A stretch of DNA of 64,000 bases. It comes from Physella acuta. Lineage: Eukaryota > Mollusca > Gastropoda > Physidae. The notes beneath the pieces were generated by a model. It worked only from the letters and a program-made list of their open reading frames with translations. It did not search any database and had not been told where the DNA came from. Each line of letters starts with the position of its first letter. Positions within the stretch are counted from its first letter, which is position 1. The translations under genes and the position numbers were made by a program. This document shows, in pieces, positions 13,201 through 21,449 of the stretch. The DNA is taken from NCBI RefSeq assembly GCF_028476545.1, contig NW_026733002.1, positions 124,001-188,000 of the forward strand, read 5' to 3'.

Positions 13201-16200
13201 CCAAGGAGAACAAACTTGGACCTCGAGTGTGTTGTCGGCCCCCCACCAGTGTTTCTTTCAGACTTGTTCTCCTGGGGGTGCATTTAAAATATGTATATAT
13301 TTTTATATGAATTATAATATTATAATTCGTTGGGGGGGGGGGGGGCACGGGGACACCGCCACCCCAAAGAGATGCATGGAAGAAACTCTGGCCCCCGAAC
13401 TGATATTTGATAGTTAATGCGGCCCTCGGGCTGAAAAGTTTGGAGACCCCTGATCTACGCTATCATGTTAACTCAGCTGCCTGTCATGTACCTCCTGTCA
13501 TCTTGTGATGTCATCTTGTGATGTCATCTTGTGATGTCATCTTGTGATGTCATCTTGTGATGTCATCTTGTGATGTCATCTTGCGATGTCATCTTGCGAT
13601 GTCATCTTGCGATGTCATCTTGTCATGTCATCTTGTCATGTCATCTTGTCATGTCATCTTGTCATGTCATCTTGTCATGTCATCTTGTCATGTCATCTTG
13701 TCATGTCATCTTGTCATGTCATCTTGTCATGTCATCTTGTCATGTCATCTTGTCATGTCATCTTGTCATGTCATCTTGTCATGTCATCTTGTCATGTCAT
13801 CTTGTGATGTCATCTTGTCGTGTCATCTTGTCGTGTCATCTTGTCGTGTCATCTTGTCGTGTCATCTTGTCGTGTCATCTTGTCATGTCATCTTGTCATC
13901 TTGTCATGTCATCTTGTCATGTCATCTTGTGATGTCATCTTGTCGTGTCATCTTGTCGTGTCATCTTGTCGTGTCATCTTGTCGTGTCATCTTGTCGTGT
14001 CATCTTGTCGTGTCATCTTGTCATGTCATCTTGTCATCTTGTCATGTACTCTTGTCATGTCCCCTCTTGTCCCAGCCTGTATCCAGGATGTACGGGTCAA
14101 TGGTGGCTACTTTGCCATGACCCACGCTGAAAGTTTTGACCCAGACACCATGGCTATAGTGGAGGAGAACCAGAACACCAAGGAGGGCTGTGTGAGGAAC
14201 GACTGCACCCTGGGGCTGTGTGACAGCAGCAGGACCTGCGTCCCACTGTGGGAGAGCCACCAATGTCGGTAGGTTCAACAACCTCCCTCCCAGCTAAACA
14301 CAACTGCCCTCCCAGCTAAACACAACCTCCCTCCCAGCTAAACACAACCTCCCTCCCAGCTAAACACAACCTCCCTCCCAGCTAAACACAACCTCCCTCC
14401 CAGCTAAACACAACCTCCCTCCCAGCTAAACACAACTTCCCTCCCAGCTAAACACAACCTCCCTCCCAGCTAAACACAACTTCCCTGCCAGCTAAACACA
14501 ACCTCCCTCCCAGCTAAACACAACTTCCCTCCCAGCTAAACACAACTTCCCTCCCAGCTAAACACAACTGCCCACCCAGCTAAACACAACCTCCCTCCCA
14601 GCTAAACACAACTTCCCTCCCAGCTAAACACAACTGCCCACCCAGCTAAACACAACCTCCCTCCCAGCTAAACACAACTGCTGTCCCAGCTAAACACAAC
14701 TGCCCACCCAGCTAAACACAACCTCCCTCCCAGCTAAACACAACTTCCCTCCCAGCTAAACACAACTGCCCACCCAGCTAAACACAACCTCCCTCCCAGC
14801 TAAACACAACCTCCCTCCCAGCTAAACACAACTTCCCTCCCAGCTAAACACAACTGCCCACCCAGCTAAACACAACTGCCCACCCAGCTAAACACAACCT
14901 CCCTCCCAGCTAAACACAACCTCCCTCCCAGCTAAACACAACTGCTGTCCCAGCTAAACACAACTGCCCACCCAGCTAAACACAACCTCCCACCCAGCTA
15001 AACACAACTTCCCACCCAGCTAAACACAACTTCCCTCCCAGCTAAACACAACTGCCCTCCCAGCTGAACACAACATGTATGTTGTTTGTGCAGGTGCCAG
15101 GAAGGTTTGAAGGAGCTTGGAGAGAAATGTGTGAGTCACTGTGTGCCCAACCCCTGCTTCAACAATGTGAGCTGCACCATCCAGGACAAGGAGGTCAGGT
15201 GTGCATGTCCAGCTGGCTGGGGTGGACGCTACTGTGATGAGCTGGCACCAGAGCAGGTCAAAAGTGGCGACCTCAGTGATGGCGCTCTAGTGGCTATTCT
15301 CGTCTCCGTCATTGTTGTCTTATGTAAGTTTATACATCTTCTTACAGTTAGGGTTAGGTTCATCTTCTGACAGTTAGGATTAGGTACACAATGACCTGAA
15401 TACCCCCATCAATACGCGTCCTCAAAAGTATATTTTTCTCTGCCCCCCCTCCCCAGCCCCCAAATAAAAATAATTCCAAATTTTTGTGGATGACCCCTAA
15501 TTATTTCATGATGTTGGTCATTGTGTGTTTAATCTGAGTTTTTATTGAATGTGTCTGTGTGACTTTGGCCAAGTATCATTGTGTCTGTGTAACTTTGGCC
15601 AAGTATCATTGTGTCTGTGTGACTTTGGCCAAGTATCATTGTGTCTGTGTGACTTTGGCCAAGTATCATTGTGTCTGTGTGACCTTGGCCCAGTTTCAAT
15701 GTGTCTGTGACCTTGGCCCAGTATAATTGTGTCTGTGACCGTGGCCCAGTTTCAATATATCTGTGACCTTGGCCCAGTTTCAATGTGTCTGTGATCTTGA
15801 CCCAGTATAATTGTGTCTGTGACCTTGGCCCAGTTCCATTGTGTCTGTGACCTTGGCACAGTTTCATTGTGTCTGTGACCTTGACCCAGTTTCATTGTGT
15901 CTGTGACCTTGGCCCAGTTTCATTGTGTCTGTGACCTTGGTCCAGTTTCATTGTGTCTGTGACCTTGACCCAGTTTCATTGTGTCTGTGACCTTGGTCCA
16001 GTTTCATTGTGTCTGTGTTTGCAGTGATTGCCTTGGTTGTCTTCCTTCTGTACAAACTGTGTCCCCACAATGACGAAGGTGAGAAATACATCCTGGAAGT
16101 TGATCCTGATGAAGATATCCGGGAAAATGTCATTATTTACGATGATGAAGGCGCAGGTGAGTTTGTCACTTGTCAGTGTTGATCTTAGCAATATATTTAG

Positions 16201-19200
16201 TGGAATAAGGACATAGCACCCCGAACAACGCCCCATCTTCATATTAACTGTTTAAAAATCCAATTGGAAGTTTATTGCTAACTAATAATTACCTCTTTCC
16301 TATCAACAAACTTAACCCTAACCATATGAAGTAGGTATGGGAAAAAAAGGATATTTCATGTGCTTTGTTTTAACATTTTTCCCATATTTATGTTTTGTAT
16401 ACCCAGGTTACAATATGACAATTATGTATAAATGGTGATACCTTGTGAACATAGCACATGTGATGTGTGACTGTAATCAGAACATGGCACATGTGATGTG
16501 TGATCAGGACATGGCTCATGTGATGTGTGACTGTAATCAGGACATGGCTCATGTGATGTGTGACTGTAATCAGGACATGGCTCATGTGATGTGTAATCAG
16601 AACATGGCTCATGTGATGTGTGATCAGAACATGGCACATGTGATGTGTGACTGTAATCAGAACATGGCTCATGTGATGTGTGACTGTAATCAGGACATGG
16701 CTCATGTGATGTGTGACTGTAATCAGGACATGGCTCATGTGATGTGTGACTGTAATCAGGACATGGCTCATGTGATGTGTAATCAGAACATGGCTCATGT
16801 GATGTGTGACTGTAATCAGGACATGGCTCATGTGATGTGTGACTGTAATCAGGACATGGCTCATGTGATGTGTGACTGTAATCAGGACATGGCTCATGTG
16901 ATGTGTGACTGTAATCAGGACATGGCTCATGTGATGTGTAATCAGGACATGGCTCATGTGATGTGTGACTGTAATCAGGACATGGCTCATGTGATGTGTG
17001 ACTGTAATCAGGACATGGCTCATGTGATGTGTGACTGTAATCAGAACATGGCTCATGTGATGTGTGACTGTAATCAGAACATGGCTCATGTGATGTGTGA
17101 TCAGAACATGGCTCATGTGATGTGTGACTGTAATCAGAACATGGCTCATGTGATGTGTGACTGTAATCAGAACATGGCTCATGTGATGTGTGACTGTAAT
17201 CAGAACATGGATCATGTGATGTGTGATCAGAACATGGCTCATGTGATGTGTGACTGTAATCAGGACATGGCTCATGTGATGTGTGACTGTAATCAGAACA
17301 TGGCTCATGTGATGTGTGACTGTAATCAGGACATGGCTCATGTGATGTGTGACTGTAATCAGAACATGGCTCATGTGATGTGTGACTGTAATCAGAACAT
17401 GGATCATGTGATGTGTGATCAGAACATGGCTCATGTGATGTGTGACTGTAATCAGAACATGGCTCATGTGATGTGTGATCAGAACATGGCTCATGTGATG
17501 TGTGACTGTAATCAGGACATGGCTCAACTGACTTAACGCACCAAACAATTGACCATGATTTCAGGTGAGGAGGACAAAGAGGCGTATGACCTGTCCAAGA
17601 TTCAACTGCCCACAATGGAGCCAGACTGTACTCCCATCAGTCGAACACTTTTTCTTGGAAGTAAGATTTTTTTTTTGTGGTAATCCTTTACAGTTGTCAT
17701 GTAAGATTTTTTTTTTGTGGTAATTCTTTACAGTTGTCATGTAAGATTTTTTTTTGTGGTAATCCTTTACAGTTGTCATGTAAGATTTTTTTTTTGGGGT
17801 AATCCTTTACAGTTGTCATGTAAGATTTTTTTTTGTGGTAATTCTTTACAGTTGTCATGTAAGATTTTTTTTTTGTGGTAATCCTTTACAGTTGTCATGT
17901 AAGATTTTTTTTTGGTGGTAATCCAGTTGTCATGTAAGATTTTTTTTTTGTGGTAATCCAGTTGTCATGTAAGATTTTTTTTTGTGGTAATTCTTTACAG
18001 TTGTCATGTAAGATTTTTTTTTGGGGTAATCCTTTACAGTTGTCATGTAAGATTTTTATTGTGTGCCGAAACTATGGATAGTACATTTATCCACAGCTTG
18101 AGGTGCCCAAACTATGGATAGTACATTTATCCACAGCTTGAGGTGCCCAAACTATGGATAGTACATTTATCCACAGCTTGAGGTGCCCAAACTATGGATA
18201 GTACATTTATCCACAGCTTGAGGTGCCCAAACTATGGATAGTACATTTATCCACAGCTTGAGGTGCCCAAACTATGGATAGTACATTTATCCACAGCTTG
18301 AGGTGCCCAAACTATGAATAGTACATTTATCTACAGTAAACCATTAGCGGGAGTCAATGTTTTTTTCATTGTTTTCTTTTTGTTTTAATCGTGACTTCAT
18401 TCTATGGGTATTTTTTAGAATTTCGGTTTTGTATCATATAATCAGTGAAATCAAAACTAATTAAAATGGCTCTGCTGTTAAATTAACAATGGACCTAAAA
18501 TTGTGGAATTGAAGAAAAAATAGTAGTTCCAGTGACTGAGATGAATTTTATTTTCAGCATTTAACATGACTCTTGTTATTGAAATATTTGAAGATATTAA
18601 TTTCGGAGATTAATATTATTTTGATTTTTTAAATTAGTTGTGTATAAGCTGTTTAACCTGATAGCAGTGACACATCACATGAGCCATGTAAAAACAAAAA
18701 GCATTATATAGGAAAATGGTCCCAGTTTAATAATTATGAGGTTAAACAGCTGTTTTAAAATAATTAAAAAATAAATAAGAAGCACAAAAAATACTTTGAA
18801 ATTTTATCGGATAGTTTGGGACGTTAAATAGTTTTTTACTGGACAGCAACAGGTAAAGCTTTCAACATCATACAAGAAAATCTTAAGACCAGTATTATGG
18901 TTTTTGTTTAACTTTTTTAATATGTTTTTAGATATTTAAAACTGCATGAATTTATGAACGAAGCCATTGGAGCCACTGAATTGATTCCCTCAATTAACAT
19001 TAGATTCACCTGGTTAATATTTGAACTATTTCTTTCAGATGCACCTGGAGAGAAGCCTGACGTGGGTAACTTTATTGATGACCGCATGAAAGATGCTGAC
19101 TTGGATGACAATGCCCCTCCCTATGACAGCGTCAGAGAGTTCAGCTTTGAGGGAGGGGGCAGCGACGCGGGGAGCCTGAGCTCTCTTGAGACCAGCAGCA

Positions 19201-19295
19201 GTGAGAGGAACCATGAGTACGATTACCTCAATGACTGGGGTCCCAAATTTGCCAAGCTGGCTGACATGTATGTGGCAGGAATGGAGGGGGAGTAG
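1139..19295 (+). CDS. CadN: N-cadherin-like classical (type III) cadherin, 3' part, 17 exons
   Basis: Homophilic, calcium-dependent adhesion receptor of the plasma membrane that couples to actin through catenins. Exons, all with AG/GT borders and matching phases: 1139-1259, 3676-3897, 4012-4126, 4742-4932, 5065-5309, 5392-5654, 7746-7938, 8342-8518, 9149-9382, 10160-10352, 11465-11661, 12215-12509, 14076-14268, 15094-15323, 16025-16156, 17565-17660, 19039-19295. They sum to 3354 nt, 1117 residues plus a TAG stop. Order in the partial protein: last cadherin repeats (about 1-215), cysteine-rich non-chordate cadherin box (about 217-370), EGF (about 371-395), LamG (to 587), EGF (about 605-650), LamG (652-830), EGF (about 887-930), membrane helix (944-966), 151-residue tail. 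This order is that of insect N-cadherin and other invertebrate type III cadherins; vertebrate classical cadherins lack the EGF/LamG part. The 5' exons are outside the window. Nearly every intron is filled by a minisatellite. Orthology to CadN rather than another type III cadherin is inferred from layout and tail. Confidence 0.93.
1428..2013. repeat. 45-47-bp minisatellite, about 13 copies
   Basis: The unit contains gtcatatgtcagacaacttg and aatacataagttaccagaac. It lies in the intron between the exons at 1139 and 3676. Not related to a splice junction as far as I can see. Confidence 0.93.
2226..2251. repeat. poly-G tract
   Basis: More than twenty consecutive G, interrupted once by A, in the cadherin intron. 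Prone to length error and G-quadruplex formation. Confidence 0.85.
2305..2986. repeat. 45-bp minisatellite, about 15 copies
   Basis: The unit contains catccattccacttgtcaca and agcaaaactgaccgctttc. Two variants alternate (cttagc and cgtagc) in blocks, which suggests spread by unequal exchange. Confidence 0.94.
2987..3675. other. intronic stretch with degenerate purine-rich repeats
   Basis: From 3150 to 3345 there are short imperfect repeats such as gggaaagggatagg and ggttatggttgtgg. The rest is AT-rich unique intron before the exon at 3676. Confidence 0.6.
3676..3897 (+). CDS. CadN: cadherin exon with DVNDN calcium motif
   Basis: Acceptor tatatag|atggtg, donor ataaag|gtgaga. The peptide runs from [12 protein letters not shown] through [22 protein letters not shown] is the inter-repeat calcium-binding motif of cadherins, so the exon spans the end of one repeat and the start of the next. 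The last bases of the exon and the donor are duplicated once 46 bp downstream. Confidence 0.92.
3881..3958 (+). repeat. two-copy duplication of an exon end and its donor
   Basis: tgtctacaattataaag|gtg occurs at the true exon border (3881-3900) and again 46 bp downstream (3927-3946), followed by the same agaaattgacct. The second copy is a ready decoy 5' splice site. Confidence 0.93.
4012..4126 (+). CDS. CadN: cadherin exon, start of the last cadherin repeat
   Basis: Acceptor cacttcag|gtcagtt, donor tttcag|gtgagt. Encodes [20 protein letters not shown], where 'GRVxVxDxDDWDLxDK' is the well-known start of the membrane-proximal cadherin repeat in classical cadherins. Ends in phase 2. Followed at once by the 44-bp array of the next intron. 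Confidence 0.92.
4152..4722. repeat. 44-bp minisatellite, about 13 copies
   Basis: The unit contains gtcaagtgctggaccaaccc and aaatgtcatgtgtttgtaca. Because 44 is not a multiple of 3 and the unit lacks stops, long meaningless frames run through it. It fills the intron between the exons at 4012 and 4742. Confidence 0.95.
4742..4932 (+). CDS. CadN: cadherin exon, last cadherin repeat
   Basis: Acceptor atgtttcag|tgtcaac, donor ttgcag|gtaagc. Encodes [13 protein letters not shown] and then [12 protein letters not shown], followed by [13 protein letters not shown], the alternating beta-strand pattern of a cadherin fold. Ends in phase 1 and joins the cysteine-box exon as LAG|MTASQ. Confidence 0.92.
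5065..5309 (+). CDS. CadN: cadherin exon, membrane-proximal non-chordate box, first half
   Basis: Acceptor catttcag|gcatgac, donor aagag|gtcagc. About 82 residues including [20 protein letters not shown] and [20 protein letters not shown]. This is the region that in insect N- and E-cadherin follows the last repeat (primitive classic cadherin domain). Phase 0 at its 3' end. Confidence 0.9.
5392..5654 (+). CDS. CadN: cadherin exon, cysteine box plus start of first EGF
   Basis: Acceptor gaaatttcag|tttgaaag, donor ctctc|gtaagt. Contains [17 protein letters not shown], the conserved ECxxxxxxGGCYN-type motif of the non-chordate box, then [18 protein letters not shown], the first three cysteines of an EGF domain. 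The EGF is completed by the exon at 7746. About 2.1 kb of 27-bp repeat separates the two halves of this EGF. Confidence 0.93.
5698..7745. repeat. 27-bp minisatellite, about 75 copies, with acceptor in the unit
   Basis: Unit gtgtctgatgtgttgtgtgt followed by gttgcag. It ends exactly at the true acceptor gttacag|gtgcc at 7745/7746. Almost every unit carries ttgcag|gtg, so there are dozens of equivalent AG sites. The 27-bp period without stops opens reading frames on both strands that are not genes. Confidence 0.96.
7746..7938 (+). CDS. CadN: cadherin exon, end of EGF 1 and start of LamG 1
   Basis: Acceptor gtgttacag|gtgcc, donor ttggag|gtaaga. [12 protein letters not shown] closes the EGF domain; the following [20 protein letters not shown] is the first beta-strand pair of a laminin-G domain ('ixFxTxxpxGxLxY'). 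The acceptor used is the last of dozens of nearly identical ttgcag|gtg sites in the upstream array. Confidence 0.93.
7939..8341. other. cadherin intron, unique sequence
   Basis: AT-rich intron between the LamG exons, with imperfect tataagctagatactagc repeats near 8075-8120. One of the few cadherin introns here without a minisatellite. Confidence 0.6.
8342..8518 (+). CDS. CadN: cadherin exon, middle of LamG 1
   Basis: Acceptor ttgttctag|agccc, donor ggcaag|gtgagt, 59 codons, phase 0 on both sides. Encodes [20 protein letters not shown] and later [16 protein letters not shown]; 'DGxWHxxxxxR' is a core LamG signature. Confidence 0.93.
8529..8672. repeat. two short two-copy duplications
   Basis: About 38 bp (ggcaacttaacagtttacca and on) is duplicated at 8543-8615, then about 32 bp (ttgctagcctcaagatttgt) at 8617-8672. 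Both lie just after the donor at 8518. Confidence 0.8.
8725..9165. repeat. about 60-bp minisatellite, 8 copies, with acceptor and exon start in the unit
   Basis: The unit is tatcctcag|tatgtggagatggtgata followed by an AT-rich tail with (ta)n. The last copy is the real acceptor and exon start at 9148/9149; each earlier copy keeps the AG and 17 or more bases of exon. Confidence 0.95.
9149..9382 (+). CDS. CadN: cadherin exon, end of LamG 1
   Basis: Acceptor atcctcag|tatgtgg, donor aaaaag|gtcagc, 78 codons. VEMVIDRC opens it, then LHLGGI and GFTGCLRNL, the conserved 'LYIGG...F.GCIRNL' end of LamG. The acceptor and about 17 bases of exon start are repeated as the core of the upstream array. Confidence 0.92.
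9425..10171. repeat. 22-24-bp minisatellite, about 33 copies, with acceptor and exon start in the unit
   Basis: Units ttgtatgaccttcatgtttcag and ttttatgacctattcatgtttcag alternate. The real border is atgtttcag|ttgtatgacctattc at 10159/10160, so the exon's first 15 bases and its acceptor recur in many units. Confidence 0.95.
10160..10352 (+). CDS. CadN: cadherin exon, EGF 2
   Basis: Acceptor atgtttcag|ttgtatg, donor agcaagg|gtaagg. Contains a six-cysteine [22 protein letters not shown] followed by LPGWFGGRC, after a spacer with CPLEDEIC. The first 15 bases of the exon occur again in every second or third unit of the array that precedes it. Confidence 0.92.
10366..11436. repeat. 24-33-bp minisatellite, about 35 copies
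   Basis: Unit gggcatatagcactggttgt plus agtgtagacaca; some units lack the gtgta part. Begins 14 bp after the donor at 10352. Confidence 0.95.
11465..11661 (+). CDS. CadN: cadherin exon, start of LamG 2
   Basis: Acceptor gtgcttctag|ctgcc, donor tctaatg|gtactt, ends in phase 0. Encodes [15 protein letters not shown] and [17 protein letters not shown], the opening strands of the second laminin-G domain. The exon end and donor are the seed of the 70-bp array that follows. Confidence 0.92.
11700..12200. repeat. 70-bp minisatellite, 7 copies, with exon end and donor in the unit
   Basis: Each unit contains gaggccacactacatctaatg|gtactg, a diverged copy of the exon's last bases and donor (gaggctacactacatcttcgtctaatg|gtactt at 11661/11662), followed by atttctcttgtcatag. 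The unit also ends in an AG preceded by pyrimidines. Confidence 0.95.
12215..12509 (+). CDS. CadN: cadherin exon, middle of LamG 2
   Basis: Acceptor tacctttag|ctgcat, donor catcaaca|gtaagt. Encodes [19 protein letters not shown], then [19 protein letters not shown] and VLIDDLIN. 'NGQWHxxxxxR' is again the LamG core. A hAT transposon relic lies in the following intron. Confidence 0.93.
12592..13452 (+). mobile_element. hAT-superfamily DNA transposon relic with 8-bp target duplication
   Basis: Perfect 16-bp terminal inverted repeats, CAGGGGTCTCCAAACT and its complement, flanked on both sides by atctacgc (12584-12591 and 13453-13460), the 8-bp target duplication of hAT elements. Inside are remains of a transposase: [12 protein letters not shown]-like sequence near 12770, FSIAMDES at about 12879-12902 (the conserved 'fSiAlDEStD' with a catalytic Asp), then after an internal deletion NPFEANV and [11 protein letters not shown] at about 13095-13158, a C-terminal motif of the family. 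Stops and the missing catalytic centre show an 861-bp non-autonomous derivative. It interrupts a short repeat in a cadherin intron. Confidence 0.93.
13490..14062. repeat. 13-bp minisatellite, about 43 copies
   Basis: Unit atgtcatcttgtc with blocks in which the central base is g, c or a (tgtgatg, tgtcatg, tgtcgtg). The blockwise variants suggest successive local expansions. It ends 13 bp before the acceptor at 14075. Confidence 0.95.
14076..14268 (+). CDS. CadN: cadherin exon, end of LamG 2 and start of EGF 3
   Basis: Acceptor cttgtcccag|cctgt, donor aatgtcg|gtaggt. [14 protein letters not shown] is the typical LamG ending, then [12 protein letters not shown] begins the cysteine-rich stretch before the membrane. 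Confidence 0.92.
14276..15068. repeat. 22-bp pyrimidine-rich minisatellite, about 36 copies
   Basis: Unit cacaacctccctcccagcta plus aa. Each unit has a pyrimidine run followed by CAG, resembling a 3' splice site, though it is not a copy of the true one at 15093. Confidence 0.95.
15094..15323 (+). CDS. CadN: cadherin exon, EGF 3 and first half of the membrane helix
   Basis: Acceptor tttgtgcag|gtgcc, donor gtcttat|gtaagt. [12 protein letters not shown] and [12 protein letters not shown] form the last EGF domain; the exon ends inside [14 protein letters not shown], the first 14 residues of the membrane-spanning helix. The helix is therefore split by an intron. Confidence 0.93.
15385..15535. mobile_element. 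remnant of a short inverted-repeat element family
   Basis: Contains a C-rich run and caaatttttgtggatgaccc, shared with the remnant at 41455-41582. See the other members at 55.7, 57.1, 58.9 and 61.0 kb. Boundaries are approximate. Confidence 0.4.
15538..16024. repeat. 26-30-bp minisatellite, about 17 copies, merging into the true acceptor
   Basis: Unit tttcattgtgtctgtgacct plus tggcccag. The last unit reads tttcattgtgtctgtgtttgcag and is the real polypyrimidine/AG at 16024/16025. Confidence 0.92.
16025..16156 (+). CDS. CadN: cadherin exon, end of helix and juxtamembrane tail
   Basis: Acceptor tgtttgcag|tgattgc, donor ggcgcag|gtgagt. Completes the helix with [11 protein letters not shown] and continues [18 protein letters not shown], then YDDEGAG. 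'DvREN(i/v)..YDDEGgGE' is the juxtamembrane p120-catenin-binding core of classical cadherins. Confidence 0.94.
16157..16450. other. cadherin intron, unique AT-rich part
   Basis: No repeats or frames of interest; it precedes the 33-bp array. Confidence 0.6.
16452..17528. repeat. 24/33-bp minisatellite, about 34 copies
   Basis: Unit catgtgatgtgtgactgtaa plus tcagaacatggct; a shorter form lacks gactgtaat. Long open frames on both strands come from the 33- and 24-bp periods. Confidence 0.95.
17565..17660 (+). CDS. CadN: cadherin exon, middle of the cytoplasmic tail
   Basis: Acceptor gatttcag|gtgagg, donor cttggaa|gtaaga. Encodes [16 protein letters not shown] and a short serine/threonine stretch. 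Joined by matching phase 1 to the exons on both sides. Its donor sequence gtaagattttt is repeated through the array that follows. Confidence 0.9.
17661..18060. repeat. about 40-bp minisatellite, 10 copies, each with donor and acceptor motifs
   Basis: Unit gtaagatttttttttt, then gtggtaatcctttacag, then ttgtcat. It begins at the true donor cttggaa|gtaaga (17660/17661). Every full unit has a GTAAGA donor, a T-run and a CTTTACAG acceptor. Confidence 0.95.
18062..18340. repeat. 40-bp minisatellite, about 6.5 copies
   Basis: Unit gtgcccaaactatggatagt plus acatttatccacagcttgag, very homogeneous, directly abutting the preceding array. Confidence 0.94.
18341..19038. other. last cadherin intron, AT-rich unique part
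   Basis: No repeat family or reading frame is evident. The acceptor tctttcag at 19038 is preceded by a pyrimidine stretch. Confidence 0.6.
19039..19295 (+). CDS. CadN: cadherin last exon, beta-catenin-binding tail
   Basis: Acceptor tctttcag|atgcac; TAG stop at 19293-19295. Encodes [20 protein letters not shown], then [10 protein letters not shown], then [17 protein letters not shown]. These match the beta-catenin-binding region of classical cadherins ('APPYDSL..FdYEGsGS..aSLSSL.S...DYdYLn.WG.rFkkLADMYG') almost position by position. This settles the family. Confidence 0.97.
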
Positions 19296-21400
19296 AGTAC
19301 ACCCACTAGCCTGAGCCAATGATATTAAACAGTAGCACCACACCATCTCAAACCTTTATGAGGGTCAAAACAATTTTTTTTAACCTGCTGGATTCAACAC
19401 AAGACTCTGGGAAATAGCAGCATCACTATGGTAACTCAAGGTTGTTTACTGAGCTGTGTGGTGTTATGAATATACACATGTTGACAGTATTAGACACCTC
19501 TAGTCCATGTTTCAAAGTTCTAGTTTATACTCAACCATGTTCTCAAACATTTTTATTAGAATGATCTATCAGTGTAAGCAAGTGGCCTCCCTTGGTTGAA
19601 TGGGTTAGTGTCAGCTTTCAAATATGCAATCAAAATTTGTATTTGCTGGGCAAAGACTGGTGTCAATTTGTTGTAAACCTGGTTTGTCTATTCTTTGGTT
19701 TGTAATGAAAAAACTCCCATGCTTGATGGCTACACAAGATGTATGATGGCTACACAAGATGTATGGTTTTATTTGTAGCAGCAATTGTATCAAGTCTGCA
19801 GTCGTGTCATTACTTGTTTTCTGTTCTTAACTCATTTTGCCCTCCACTGGGTGCTTGACCAGGTGCCAGCATTTGCCCTGTCACCATTTGCATCCAAATG
19901 TATTTATTGTATCCAAATGTTTATCCATTGTCAAATCCATGTTACATGCTACATAATTATTACACCAAGGTAGTTAGGCCTCTCTGTATTGCCTGGATGT
20001 GTGTGGCTGACAAGCAATGAAACTTTCTAGAACAAATTCAGGTATTTCCAGCACACTGAGGTCTAGGTGTGATTGCTCTAAGGCTCTCAGTGGCTGATAA
20101 ATGGCTGAAACAGCCAAACTATGTAGGTTGCACTCATGTTGTGGTTTTGAGTTTTGTCATTTTTCTTTGTTAGAATTTTTTCTTTGTTAGAATTTTTTCT
20201 TTGTTAGACATTGATGATGAAACCAGAAGTTGGCTGCAGTGACTCAAGTGAAAATCTTGAATGTCTTCCATCCATGTTCTGGCTGTGTTGTTACAGGAGG
20301 ATTGTAGATTTTTTTCTTGTCAATTTCTTGTCTTGAATGCTTTTCGTGGATATCAATATGGAGAATGTTACATATTTTTTGTAGAAACTATCTATTCACC
20401 TTTTGTGTTGCATTTTAATATTTATTTATCTCTCACATTACTGTACAATTTATTTTTTACAAAGCTTTAATGAATGTACATGACCCTATCTTAACACAAT
20501 GGGATAGAAGCCTTATATTTATTTAATGAAAACAACCTCTCTCCTGCATTTTAAATTGGCAGATAAAAATTTAAACTTTAGCATTCCAAATCTCCAACTT
20601 GTAGGAAGGTATCAAATATCAGTTGTACCTCATGATTTTGTTTTGAACAAATAGTTACTTGCTACTGTAAATAATCACTTGCTAGAGTTTAAACTTTGCT
20701 AAAAACAATCAAATTAATTAACCATCCAAGTGCTTTAAATCATCAGTCATTAGCTAACATTTCTACTGCATTGAATGTAGGACTCACATATTATAGATTT
20801 ATTAAAGGCAGCCCATTGGCTAATGTAGTTGTCCATTATCTTTATGCACCAATCTCTATGGACCAATTGACCTCACTGAAATCCCCAACTTAGACTATCA
20901 TTCAATGACCAAATCTTTACATATCATTCTGTTTGCTTGTTCAGAATCAAAGAGGGATAATTTAGCAAAAAGTGTAGTGCACCAAGAATGTGTTGGTTAT
21001 TAAAATATTGGGCTCCACAGTTCAAAAAGGTTTCTGCACTTAGATTAGCGGCAACTGAAGTTTCTGACCAAAGTGATCAAATGTGTTTAACTAACAAAAT
21101 TGTCAATTATTAAAATATTCACTCCAGACTTTGTCACTACCAGTTTCTATTCATCCCATAATTTAATTATTGAAAGTGTTATTTATTTTTATCTTTGCTG
21201 GACACTGTATTTAAAAGAAATAATTTATAAAATGGTTGTGACTTGTGCAGTTAGCTTGTAAGTATGGAAGCTAACCATGGTGTGATCTAACATTTCTATC
21301 ATTACATTACGGCAGTTTTAATGTTTGTAGTCTTCTGGCTTAACCTTTAAACATGTACAACTGTAATTGAACTGATTATTAAACTAATACATTTTTATAT
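19296..21400 (+). other. probable cadherin 3' UTR
   Basis: About 2.1 kb of AT-rich, non-coding, non-minisatellite sequence after the cadherin stop. An ATTAAA hexamer at 21378-21383 is the best polyadenylation signal just before the opposing TOX transcript end. It has two adjacent copies of gatggctacacaagatgtat near 19725-19765 and three copies of a 16-bp unit near 20160-20207. The extent is inferred. Confidence 0.5.
21378..21383 (+). terminator. candidate polyadenylation signal of the cadherin gene (ATTAAA)
   Basis: ATTAAA hexamer about 2.08 kb after the stop codon, followed by a GT-rich stretch (tatgttagtttgtgg) suitable as a downstream element. No transcript data are available, so this is a sequence-only call. 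Confidence 0.4.
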
Positions 21401-21449
21401 CAATATATGTTAGTTTGTGGCCTTACTTGGGGGGATAAATGAAAAACAA

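Noticed and set aside
16388-17615. Frames of 363-397 codons on both strands
   Set aside because: 33/24-bp minisatellite in a cadherin intron.
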